A stretch of 64,000 bases of DNA, from NCBI GenBank assembly GCA_026987195.1, contig JALSNC010000013.1:1-64000 (forward strand), read 5' to 3'. The notes beneath the pieces are model-generated. The model worked only from the letters and a program-made list of their open reading frames with translations. It ran no database searches and had not been told where the DNA came from. A program made the position numbers and the translations under genes. Positions within the stretch are counted from its first letter, which is position 1. The number at the start of each line of letters is the position of its first letter. Source of the DNA: Desulfobulbaceae bacterium. Its GTDB lineage: Bacteria; Desulfobacterota; Desulfobulbia; Desulfobulbales; Desulfobulbaceae. Below, one piece after another: positions 1 to 7,481 of the stretch.

Positions 1-62
1 AAGCTCCTCAGCGCCGATGGTACTGCACGGGAGACTGTGTGGGAGAGTAGGTCGCCGCCGAA
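1..62 (+). rRNA. rrf: 5S ribosomal RNA, 3' part
   Basis: The first ~62 bases match the conserved 3' half of bacterial 5S rRNA, including GCGCCGATGGTACTGC and the closing TGGGAGAGTAGGTCGCCGCC. The 5' half lies outside the window, so an rRNA operon reads into the window on the plus strand. An intrinsic terminator follows within 15 bases. Confidence 0.92.
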
Positions 63-73
63 TCTTTTCCAGG

Positions 74-110
74 AAAAAGCCTTCATTTCTTCGTGAAATG
101 AAGGCTTTTT
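74..110 (+). terminator. Terminator of the rRNA operon
   Basis: A near-perfect hairpin, AAAAAGCCTTCATTT paired with AAATGAAGGCTTTTT around a short CTTCG-like loop, ends in a T run just after the 5S rRNA. The flanking A and T tracts would let it work in both directions, which could also serve the minus-strand kinase gene ending at 144. Confidence 0.9.
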
Positions 111-143
111 CTCTTTCAGACCGCTGAAAAAAGAACAGTTCCT

Positions 144-3068
144 TTACACGCTCCCACCCCTCTGTTCTTCCAGGACCCTCTTCACCTCGTGGGCCAGCTG
201 TTCCGCGGTAAAGGGCTTTGCCAGGTAGCCGTTGATTCCCATCTCGCGGGACGATTCTGCCGTCACATGCTCGCTGTACCCGGTACACAGAAGGACAGGC
301 ATAGCCGGCTCAATCCTCTTGATCCGGTCATAGAGCTGCAGACCGGTCATATCCGGCATGGCCATGTCCGTGATCACCAGGTCCAGGGCGGCATGCAGCT
401 CCTTGAAGGCCTCCAGTGCCTGCAGGCTCGAGGTATGGCCATAGGTGACATAGCCTGCCTGCTCCAGGACCTGCACTTCGTAGTCCACGATCTGCTGTTC
501 ATCATCGACCACCAGAATCTTCCCCTCCCCGCTCCGGATATGGGTCTCCCGCACCTCCTGCTCGGCAACAGCGGCATCGACCTCGGGCAGGTAGACCGAG
601 AAACAACTGCCCCGGCCCGGTTCTGATTCCACAGTGACGGCGCCACCGTGGTCGTTGACGATACCATGCACCACCGACAACCCCAGGCCCGTGCCCTCGT
701 CTTTTTTCCTGGTGGTGAAATAGGGCTCAAAGATACGGTTGATGTATTCGGGCGCAATGCCGCGGCCATTGTCCTCCACCCGCAGGCGAACGTACCTGCC
801 GCCGCTCAGATTACCCAGCTCCACACCCTTGCGGGCGTCCACCTCCACGGAATCGAGGCTGACCCGGATCCAGCCGGTATCGTTGCCAAGGGCCTGGTAG
901 GCATTGGTACAGAGGTTCATGATCACCTGGTGGATCTGGGTGGGATCTGCCCGGACCATGGCCCTGGTCTCGATATCGGCAACGAGATCGATATTGGCCG
1001 GCAGGCTGGCGCGCAACAGCTTGAGCACCTCCTTGACGATCATGGAAACCTGGAGAGAGGCGACATGTTTTTCCGTCTGCCGACTGAAGGTCAGAATCTG
1101 GTCGATGAGCTTGGCCGCCCGGTCAGCGGCCCTGATGATCTCCTGCAGGTTCGAGGCAAGCAATGGATCATTGGCCGCACGCAGGAGAGAAAGCTCGGCA
1201 AAACCAAGGATGGCGGTGAGGATGTTGTTGAAGTCATGGGCAACCCCGCCGGCCAGGGTCCCGATGGCCTGCATCTTCTGCGACTGGCGGATCTGGCGTT
1301 CCTGGAGGACCTGCCGGGTGATATCCCGTTTCACGGCCACGTAATGCTTGATCTCACCCGCGTTGTTCCGGACCGGGGTGATGGTGGATTCCTCCTCGAA
1401 CAGGGTGCCGTCCTTTTTCCTGTTGATCAGGGTACCCCGCCAGACTCTGCCGCTGGAGATGTCCTGCCAGAGAAGCTGATAGTGGTACTTCTGTAACTTG
1501 CCGGAATTGAGGAAACGGGGATTCCTGCCGATCACCTCGTCGTAACTGTAGCCGGTGATCTTTTCAAAGGCCGGATTGACATACTCGATATTGCCCTGCA
1601 GGTCCGTGATGATCACCGATTCCGCCACCTGCTCGACGGCCGCGGCAAGCAGACGGCGACGCTCCTCGGTCTTGAACCGTTCGCTGATATCGTGAAAGAT
1701 CCCCTGCACCACCTCCCTGCCGCCGATACTGGTCCTGGAGGCACTGATCTCCACCGGGATCCTGCGACCGTCGCTGTGCTGGACGAAAACATCGTGCAGT
1801 CCCTCGGAGGATGTCCGGTATTCCGGGTCCTGAAACCGACGCCGGTAGCGTTCACGGTCCTCCGGAGGATGCAGCTCGCACTGATGCATGCCCACGATCT
1901 CGCTCACCGGTCTGCCGATCAGTTCCGCTGCCCGCTTGTTGGCCTCCAGGATAATACCGGTCTTGGCATCGGCAACGAATATGGCATCATTGGCGGTCTC
2001 CAGCAGCAGCCGGTAGCGTTCCCTGGATTCGAGCAGTCGCTGCTCTGCCTCCTTCTGCGCCGTGATGTCGGTCAGGGTTGCCAGTACCAGGTGTGATTCC
2101 GGCGCCGGCAGGACATCGATGCTGAGAATGGTGCTGATGACCCGGCCCTTGAGGGTCAGGAACGGGAACTCCAGGGAAAAGTGGTGCCTTTCCGTATAGA
2201 GGTTCTGAAAAAGACGGACAAAGGATTCCCTGGCCTCCGGGGTGAGCAATCGGGGCAGATTGTCGTAGAGATAGTTCCGGTCAGGCGTGCCGAAGAGCTC
2301 CAGGGTGGCCGGGTTGACATCCACCACCCGGATCCTGGCGAGCACCTGGTCCAGGAGGCCGGGATGCTGCCGCAGGTATTCGTCGGCACGGTAGACCTTC
2401 TGCCGCCGGAGGGTACGGATCGTCGGCCGCAGGCCGGAGAGGTCAACGAGCCAGAGCGAACTGGAGGAATTCTGAAAAAGGGAGCGCAACCGCTGTTCAC
2501 TGCGGGCAAGGTCGGCATCCACCTTCTGCCGCTTGGCGATGTCCTTTTTCACCGTTGCCAGGAGATTGGCCGTCTCGCAGGCATCGCGCAGCCGGAGGGC
2601 AGCATGCTGGAACAGGTCCATGTCCTCGCGGCTCCACTGCCGGTCAGCGGAACAGCGCTGCAGACAGAGCCCCCAGGCCCGGTCATTTTTCATCTTCAGG
2701 GCCATGGCCAGCTCGGAACGGACCGCCGGCACACCGGCCTGCCTGCTCCACTCTGCCCAGGCGGCCCCGTCATACCGCAGGACCGGTGCCTCGGAGCGCA
2801 GCATCTCTTCCATCAGCCCTGCCAGGTCCCGGTTGACACGCACATTGTCCGACCCCGCCGGCAGGGGAGGAAACACAGGCCCATCGCCTTCGCATCGTAT
2901 CCGGCATACCCCTGCCGCCGGATCGCAGGGATAGAGGAGACAGGCCCGGTCGACATCGAGAACCTCGCGAAACCGTGCCAGCGCGGCCTCCATGATCTCC
3001 ATGGAATCCTCTTCCCGGTCGAGGATGTCCGTCAACCGCTTGAGTCGATTCAGGATCTGGTTCGCCAT
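144..3068 (-). CDS. Hybrid sensor histidine kinase (GAF-PAS-PAS-PAS-HisKA-HATPase-REC)
   Basis: Predicted soluble 974-residue sensor kinase with its own receiver domain. Domains in order are a GAF-like N-terminus (about 20-165), three PAS regions (about 195-340, 350-470, 475-595), a HisKA box with the motif GGVAHDFNNILTA around residue 620, a HATPase domain with the GTGLGLSVV box, and a C-terminal receiver with ILVVDDE and the phospho-acceptor Asp in VITDMAMPDM. No transmembrane segment is evident, so it should sense a cytoplasmic signal. It has no DNA-binding output domain and no cognate regulator next to it, so phosphate probably passes to a partner elsewhere. The ATG at 3068 is preceded by GGGCGGGAA. 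Confidence 0.9.
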   Translation of the reverse strand: MANQILNRLKRLTDILDREEDSMEIMEAALARFREVLDVDRACLLYPCDPAAGVCRIRCEGDGPVFPPLPAGSDNVRVNRDLAGLMEEMLRSEAPVLRYDGAAWAEWSRQAGVPAVRSELAMALKMKNDRAWGLCLQRCSADRQWSREDMDLFQHAALRLRDACETANLLATVKKDIAKRQKVDADLARSEQRLRSLFQNSSSSLWLVDLSGLRPTIRTLRRQKVYRADEYLRQHPGLLDQVLARIRVVDVNPATLELFGTPDRNYLYDNLPRLLTPEARESFVRLFQNLYTERHHFSLEFPFLTLKGRVISTILSIDVLPAPESHLVLATLTDITAQKEAEQRLLESRERYRLLLETANDAIFVADAKTGIILEANKRAAELIGRPVSEIVGMHQCELHPPEDRERYRRRFQDPEYRTSSEGLHDVFVQHSDGRRIPVEISASRTSIGGREVVQGIFHDISERFKTEERRRLLAAAVEQVAESVIITDLQGNIEYVNPAFEKITGYSYDEVIGRNPRFLNSGKLQKYHYQLLWQDISSGRVWRGTLINRKKDGTLFEEESTITPVRNNAGEIKHYVAVKRDITRQVLQERQIRQSQKMQAIGTLAGGVAHDFNNILTAILGFAELSLLRAANDPLLASNLQEIIRAADRAAKLIDQILTFSRQTEKHVASLQVSMIVKEVLKLLRASLPANIDLVADIETRAMVRADPTQIHQVIMNLCTNAYQALGNDTGWIRVSLDSVEVDARKGVELGNLSGGRYVRLRVEDNGRGIAPEYINRIFEPYFTTRKKDEGTGLGLSVVHGIVNDHGGAVTVESEPGRGSCFSVYLPEVDAAVAEQEVRETHIRSGEGKILVVDDEQQIVDYEVQVLEQAGYVTYGHTSSLQALEAFKELHAALDLVITDMAMPDMTGLQLYDRIKRIEPAMPVLLCTGYSEHVTAESSREMGINGYLAKPFTAEQLAHEVKRVLEEQRGGSV

Positions 3069-3318
3069 ATTCCCGCCCGTTTCAACAACCGGAAAGCAGA
3101 GAGCCGCAGGTCCACCCGGGCAGCCGGTTGCGACGCCATGCCGTGGTTGCTGTTCCGCTCGTCAAACATCTGTCACATTCCATGCCCCATGGCCGGGGAG
3201 TTGAAAAAGCCAAACCTCCGGAGCCAGCGGCCACCAGATGTCGACATTAGTCAACTCCTGCCGTAAAATCAAGCCATTGCTCCGGAACGGAAAAAGATCT
3301 CCCGCTGCAAATCCCCTG

Positions 3319-3346
3319 TTGTCGAATGGATTCGAACCGCTATAAT
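3319..3346 (+). promoter_or_regulatory. Sigma70-type promoter for rsmI
   Basis: TTGTCG at 3319-3324 and a perfect TATAAT at 3341-3346 are separated by 16 bases. The site lies in the gap between the divergent kinase gene and rsmI and would start transcription about 140 bases upstream of the rsmI start codon. Confidence 0.6.
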
Positions 3347-3491
3347 GGGAGTCATCGACTCAAAACCACTGGCCCCCAACGACTTTGAAGCCTGCCCACC
3401 ATTCCATGCACCCACTGCCGCTCTTCCACCGGATTCCCTTTTACTCCTCACGCCGGCCAGGCATGCCATCCCTGCCGGTGCAGGTGACGCC

Positions 3492-4394
3492 ATGACTCTG
3501 TCCCGCAAGCCCGGCACCCTCTACGTTGTCGCCACGCCCATCGGCAATCTCGGCGATATCAGCCAGCGCGCCATCCAGGTGCTGACCGATGTCGACCTCA
3601 TCGCCAGCGAGGATACCCGCCACACCGGCAAACTGCTGCGCCACCTGGGGATCGGAACCCCGCTGACCAGTTACTACCGCGAAAGGGAGCAGCACAAGGC
3701 CGCCCTGCTGCTGCACCGTCTCCACGCCGGTGAAGACATCGCCCTGGTCTCCGATGCCGGCACACCGGGAATCTCCGATCCCGGTTCAGTGCTGGTCAGG
3801 CTGGCCCGCGAAAACAACATCCCAGTCACGGCGGTTCCGGGCCCATCGGCCCTCACCGCCGCACTCTCCACAGCGGGGCTGACCGGGAGTTCCTTTTATT
3901 TTGGCGGATTCCCGCCGGCCCGGCAGGAGGCCAGACGGAAGTACCTCGCCTCCCTCGTTGCCCTGCCCTGCCCGCTGCTTTTTTATGAATCACCACACCG
4001 TATCGGCAAGTGTCTCGCCGACTGCCTGCAGGTCCTCGGTGACCGTTCCGCCCTGCTCTTTCGGGAACTGACCAAGCTCCACGAGGAATGCCTGCAGGGC
4101 AGCCTGTCACAACTTGTTCGCCGCTGTGAACAGCGGATCCGTGGAGAGCTGGTGCTGATCATCCATCCGGCCGCGGAAACGGTTCAGGAGCGCCCCGAAG
4201 ATCTGGACGGCCTGATCAGGTGGTACCGGGACGAGGCCGGCAGCTCGCTCAAGGATGCGGTCCGCCGGATCTCCTCGGACCTGGGCGTCTCCCGGTCCCG
4301 GGTCTATCAGCAGGCACTTGTCATCTGGAACGAATGCGGCCAACCGGCACAACAACCCGAGGACGGACATGACAAGAGCGGACAATCGTGCTAA
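3492..4394 (+). CDS. rsmI: 16S rRNA (cytidine1402-2'-O)-methyltransferase RsmI
   Basis: SAM-dependent enzyme of the tetrapyrrole-methylase fold that 2'-O-methylates C1402 in the 16S rRNA decoding centre. The N-terminal PIGNLGD motif (residues 16-22), EDTRHT near 40 and SDAGTPGISDPG near 86-97 are characteristic of RsmI, and the C-terminal part resembles a short helix-turn-helix-like tail. The length is 300 residues, usual for the family. The frame stays open upstream to 3345, but the ATG at 3492 is preferred: the CAGGTGACGCC sequence gives it a ribosome site, and the residues before it do not resemble the family. The gene is monocistronic and followed by repeats. Confidence 0.95.
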   Translation: MTLSRKPGTLYVVATPIGNLGDISQRAIQVLTDVDLIASEDTRHTGKLLRHLGIGTPLTSYYREREQHKAALLLHRLHAGEDIALVSDAGTPGISDPGSVLVRLARENNIPVTAVPGPSALTAALSTAGLTGSSFYFGGFPPARQEARRKYLASLVALPCPLLFYESPHRIGKCLADCLQVLGDRSALLFRELTKLHEECLQGSLSQLVRRCEQRIRGELVLIIHPAAETVQERPEDLDGLIRWYRDEAGSSLKDAVRRISSDLGVSRSRVYQQALVIWNECGQPAQQPEDGHDKSGQSC

Positions 4395-4473
4395 GCTGGG
4401 TTGAGATCCAGGGAATAACCGATCGCCATGGCCGGGGGATCATGGCCTGGCCGTGACCACCGGCCGCAGACAC

Positions 4474-4706
4474 GCAACTCCTCACGGGAGGGCTGACCAC
4501 CGGTCTGTCCGACCGCAATGGTGCAAGCGCTCTCAGGGGCCGCAGATTTGTGCAGGCGTTGCCCGGCAGACCGATGCAACGAAGAGGCTGAGGCACGTCC
4601 CTCGCGCTCCATCCACGCTGGTCTCCGGTATCACCGGGAGCGTAATCTCCTTCTCTCCGCCGCAGGCGGTATGAAGAATGCTGACTTCCGGCCTTCTGAT
4701 TTTCTG
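4474..4706 (+). repeat. Repeat island: R1 fragment plus R5
   Basis: 4474-4570 is a shortened copy of the dispersed palindrome R1 (start resembling GTAACCCCTCACGGG, then GCGCTCTCAGGGGCCGCAG). 4571-4706 matches the R5 element also found at 35781-35965 and in part at 59688-59789, ending in the R7 motif CTTCTGATTTTCTG just upstream of the HD-hydrolase start. Confidence 0.75.
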
Positions 4707-4721
4707 AAAAAGGACAGCGGT

Positions 4722-5285
4722 ATGAGTTACGGCATTACCAGGGCCGAGGCCCTGGAGCTGGTGCGGGAGCACCTGGAGAATGAGAACCTGATTAAACACA
4801 GCCTGGCCAGCGAGGCCGTGCTCCGTGCCCTGGCCCGCCGACTGGGAGAGGACGAGGAGAAGTGGGGCCTGGCCGGCCTGCTGCATGATCTGGACGCGGA
4901 AAGCCAGCCCGATCTTGCCATGCATACCAGCGAAACCGTGCGCATCCTCACCGGGCGCGGCGTGGATGGAGAGATCATCGATGCCATCCGCATGCATAAC
5001 GAGAAGGCCCACGGCGACAGGCGCTCCACCCCCTTCCATCATGCCCTGGCTGCCGGCGAAACCATCACCGGCCTGGTCATTGCCACGGCCCTGGTCTATC
5101 CGGACAGAAAACTGGCCTCGGTCAAGCCGAAATCTGTGCGCAAACGGTTCAGGGAAAAGGCCTTTGCCCGTGGCGCAGACCGGGAGATCATCCGTGAATG
5201 TGAACATCTCGGTCTTGAGGTCAACGAATTCTGCGACCTGGCCCTGGCCGCCCTGTGCGACATTGCCGATGAGCTCGGCCTGTAA
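4722..5285 (+). CDS. HD-domain metal-dependent phosphohydrolase
   Basis: Small soluble hydrolase of 187 residues. The HD metal-binding signature is LLHDLDAES near residue 52, preceded by KHSLASEAVLRALAR, which supplies the first His. The C-terminal half (RMHNEKAH and YPDRKLASVK) matches the small HDIG-type hydrolases usually annotated only by domain, so the substrate is unknown. I chose the ATG at 4722 because AGGA lies 8 bases upstream and similarity begins there; the longer open frame from 4518 only reads through the repeat island. The 5' leader carries the R7 heptamer-like motif. Confidence 0.85.
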   Translation: MSYGITRAEALELVREHLENENLIKHSLASEAVLRALARRLGEDEEKWGLAGLLHDLDAESQPDLAMHTSETVRILTGRGVDGEIIDAIRMHNEKAHGDRRSTPFHHALAAGETITGLVIATALVYPDRKLASVKPKSVRKRFREKAFARGADREIIRECEHLGLEVNEFCDLALAALCDIADELGL

Positions 5286-5293
5286 AAGGGTAA

Positions 5294-5512
5294 CCCGTCA
5301 ATCGGTTTGTCCGACCACAATGGTGTAAGCGCTCTCAGGGGCCGCAGATTCGGAGTCTACGCTTACCTGTGCAGGCGTGCCTGACCGCAGGTAGGCGACC
5401 GCAGGGAGACTCCGATAGTCTACCCGGACGGGCACGACCGTGCAAAGAGGCAGGCGAAGACTCCGTGCGGCTCCTGTGAGCGCTTACGTAAAAGTTCAGC
5501 AGCACACCATCT
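5294..5512 (+). repeat. Repeat island: full R1 plus partial R2
   Basis: 5294-5488 is one of the most complete R1 copies: it begins with the GTTTGTCCGACCACAATGG flank, then GTAAGCGCTCTCAGGGGCC, and ends with the inverted GTGAGCGCTTACG. Bases 5487-5512 are the first 25 bases of R2 (GTAAAAGTTCAGCAGCAC), fused directly to the R1 end. It ends 16 bases before the next start codon. Confidence 0.8.
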
Positions 5513-5527
5513 TCCGCAGGAAAAATC

Positions 5528-6346
5528 ATGAATCGAATCGAAACCATCACCAGCCAGTGCGAAGACGCCGATCTGGCCCGTCTGCTCCGGGCCGCCGGCC
5601 GGGCGGCCCTCACCGGCGGTTCCATCATCAGGCAGCTCTACGGCAAACCGCACAATATCGAGATGAAGGGGGCCATCAACCTGGTCACCGAGGCGGACCT
5701 GGCCTCAGAGACCGCCATTGTCGCCTCGCTGAACGAAGACCTCCCCGGTATCGCCATCATGGCCGAGGAGTCGGCCGGCGACAGCCCGTCCCAACCCGAG
5801 GGCAGGAGCTGGATCATCGATCCCCTGGACGGAACCACCAACTTTGCCCACGGTTTCCCCTTTTTTGCCGTCTCCATCGCCCTGGTGGAGGATGCTGTCC
5901 CCCTGGCCGGCGTGGTCTACTGCCCCATGCAGGACGAACTCTTCTGCGCCTGCAGAGGCAGAGGGGCCTGGCTCAACAGCGACAGGATATCGGTCACCGC
6001 GACCCGTTTCCCGGTCGAGGCCCTGGTGGCAACAGGGTTTCCCTATGATATCCATGCCCGGCTGGACACGGTACTGCGACAGTTGCGATCGGTGCTGCCC
6101 AAGGTCCGCGATATCCGGCGGGCCGGCGCGGCGGCCATTGATCTTGCCTATGTCGCCAGTGGCCGGCTTGACGGATTCTGGGAAATGGATCTCAAGCCAT
6201 GGGACACGGCAGCCGGCTGGCTGCTGGTGGAGGAGGCCGGCGGCCGGGTCAGCGACTTTGCCGGCAATCCCTACTCCGCTTTCAGGCCCGAAATCCTGGC
6301 CAGCAACAGCGTGCTCCACGAGCAGCTCATCGACATGCTCACCTGA
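5528..6346 (+). CDS. Inositol-1-monophosphatase family protein
   Basis: Mg-dependent sugar/inositol phosphatase of the IMPase (SuhB) fold, 272 residues. The metal-binding motifs are all present: AEES (79-82), DPLDGTTN (98-105) and the C-terminal WDTAAGWLLVEEAGG, with the usual ending that covers the active site. Family members hydrolyse inositol-1-phosphate, fructose-1,6-bisphosphate or related esters, or bind RNA polymerase like SuhB; the sequence alone does not decide which. AGGA lies upstream of the ATG. The next gene begins 40 bases downstream on the same strand. Confidence 0.92.
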   Translation: MNRIETITSQCEDADLARLLRAAGRAALTGGSIIRQLYGKPHNIEMKGAINLVTEADLASETAIVASLNEDLPGIAIMAEESAGDSPSQPEGRSWIIDPLDGTTNFAHGFPFFAVSIALVEDAVPLAGVVYCPMQDELFCACRGRGAWLNSDRISVTATRFPVEALVATGFPYDIHARLDTVLRQLRSVLPKVRDIRRAGAAAIDLAYVASGRLDGFWEMDLKPWDTAAGWLLVEEAGGRVSDFAGNPYSAFRPEILASNSVLHEQLIDMLT

Positions 6347-6385
6347 TGTGAAGAAGGCCTCTCAACACGGCAGACGGCAAGGACG

Positions 6386-7351
6386 TTGCCGAAAACGGTG
6401 AATCCTTCTCCTCCCGGAGCCAGGCTCTCCCTGGCAACTGTGCACGGCCTGATGCTCGTGGCCGCCGGCCTGGTTTCGACCTCGTTCACGGTGGGCAAGG
6501 CCATCGCTCCGGGCCTTGACCCTGCTGTCCTCACCCTGGTCCGCTTTCTCCTCGCCGCCCTGCTCATGCTGCCCTGGGTCCGGAGCCGCTTCGGCCTCTG
6601 CCTGCCCGGCGGGAGGGCCCTTGTGCGCTACTCGCTCATCAGCGGCGTGCTGGTGGGGTTCTTCTGGCTGATGTTTCTCTCCCTGCGCTACACCACAGCC
6701 CTGAACACCGGCGTGCTCTACACCCTTGTTCCGGGGATCTCGAGTGTCTACAGCGCACTGCTGCTGCGGGAACGACTGGGCCGCTATCGGCTGATGGCGC
6801 TTCTGCTGGCCATGGCGGGCGCGATCTGGGTCATCTTCCGGGGGGACATCTCCCGCCTGCTGGCCATGGACCTGAACCGGGGCGACCTGATCTTTTTCGC
6901 CGGCTGCCTGCTGATCGCCCTGTACACGCCGCTTGTCAAACTCCTGCACCGCGGCGAATCCATGATCGTCATGACCTTCTGGGTCCTGGTCACCGGCACC
7001 TTCTGGCTCCTGCTGCTCTCCGGCAACCGCCTGGCCTCGATCTCCTGGTCAGGGGTCGCCCCCATGGTCTGGGCCGGGATCGTCTACCTGGCCGTCTTCT
7101 CCACCATTGTCACCTTTTTTCTCACCCAGCTTGCCACCCTCTACCTCGGCCCGACCCGGGTCACGGCCTACAGCTATCTCTATCCGCCCTATATCCTGCT
7201 CCTCGACTGGATCTTCGGCCATGGCCTGCCATCCCTTCGCACCCTGGCCGGGGTGGCACTCATCCTCATGGCCATGGTGGTGGTGCAGAAGGGCGCGGTA
7301 ACAGTTCACCGGTATCGGCAGCCACCTAAAGATACCGATACTTTTGGGTAA
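6386..7351 (+). CDS. EamA-type drug/metabolite transporter (DMT superfamily)
   Basis: Inner-membrane permease of 321 residues with about ten hydrophobic helices arranged as two EamA repeats (roughly residues 12-145 and 160-305). Substrate unknown; relatives export amino acids or metabolites. The start is a TTG with AAGGA 5 bases upstream. The last ~18 codons (from about 7298) and the stop codon are made of an R3 repeat, so the natural C-terminus has been replaced or extended by the repeat, giving a hydrophilic tail with the residues HRYRQPPKDTDTFG. The repeat R2 follows immediately. Confidence 0.88.
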   Translation: MPKTVNPSPPGARLSLATVHGLMLVAAGLVSTSFTVGKAIAPGLDPAVLTLVRFLLAALLMLPWVRSRFGLCLPGGRALVRYSLISGVLVGFFWLMFLSLRYTTALNTGVLYTLVPGISSVYSALLLRERLGRYRLMALLLAMAGAIWVIFRGDISRLLAMDLNRGDLIFFAGCLLIALYTPLVKLLHRGESMIVMTFWVLVTGTFWLLLLSGNRLASISWSGVAPMVWAGIVYLAVFSTIVTFFLTQLATLYLGPTRVTAYSYLYPPYILLLDWIFGHGLPSLRTLAGVALILMAMVVVQKGAVTVHRYRQPPKDTDTFG

Positions 7352-7479
7352 AAGTCAGCAGTGCGTCAGCTGTGCGTGATCGCGGCTGGCCGTCAGGTAA
7401 GCGAGCGCAGCGAGACTCCGATAGCCCGCTATGCGGCCAGCCGCGAGCGCATGCAGATGATGTGCTGCTGAACTTTTAC
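7298..7479 (+). repeat. Repeat island: R3 joined to R2
   Basis: R3 at 7298-7351 starts GTAACAGTTCACCGG, contains CGGCAGCCACCT and ends ATACTTTTG. R2 at 7348-7479 is a full ~130-bp imperfect palindrome from GTAAAAGTCAGCAGTGC to GCTGCTGAACTTTTAC. R3 overlaps the 3' end of the transporter gene. R2 lies between convergent genes and could fold as a long hairpin. Confidence 0.85.
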
Positions 7480-7481
7480 AG

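Noticed and set aside
3320-3420. tRNA-like signals on the minus strand (T-loop GGTTCGAATCC and a CTTCAAA/TTGGGGGCC block like selenocysteine tRNA).
   Set aside because: The anticodon stem and T stem do not pair, and the acceptor ends cannot be matched. The same bases hold a good TATAAT promoter for rsmI, so I treat it as chance or at most an old remnant.
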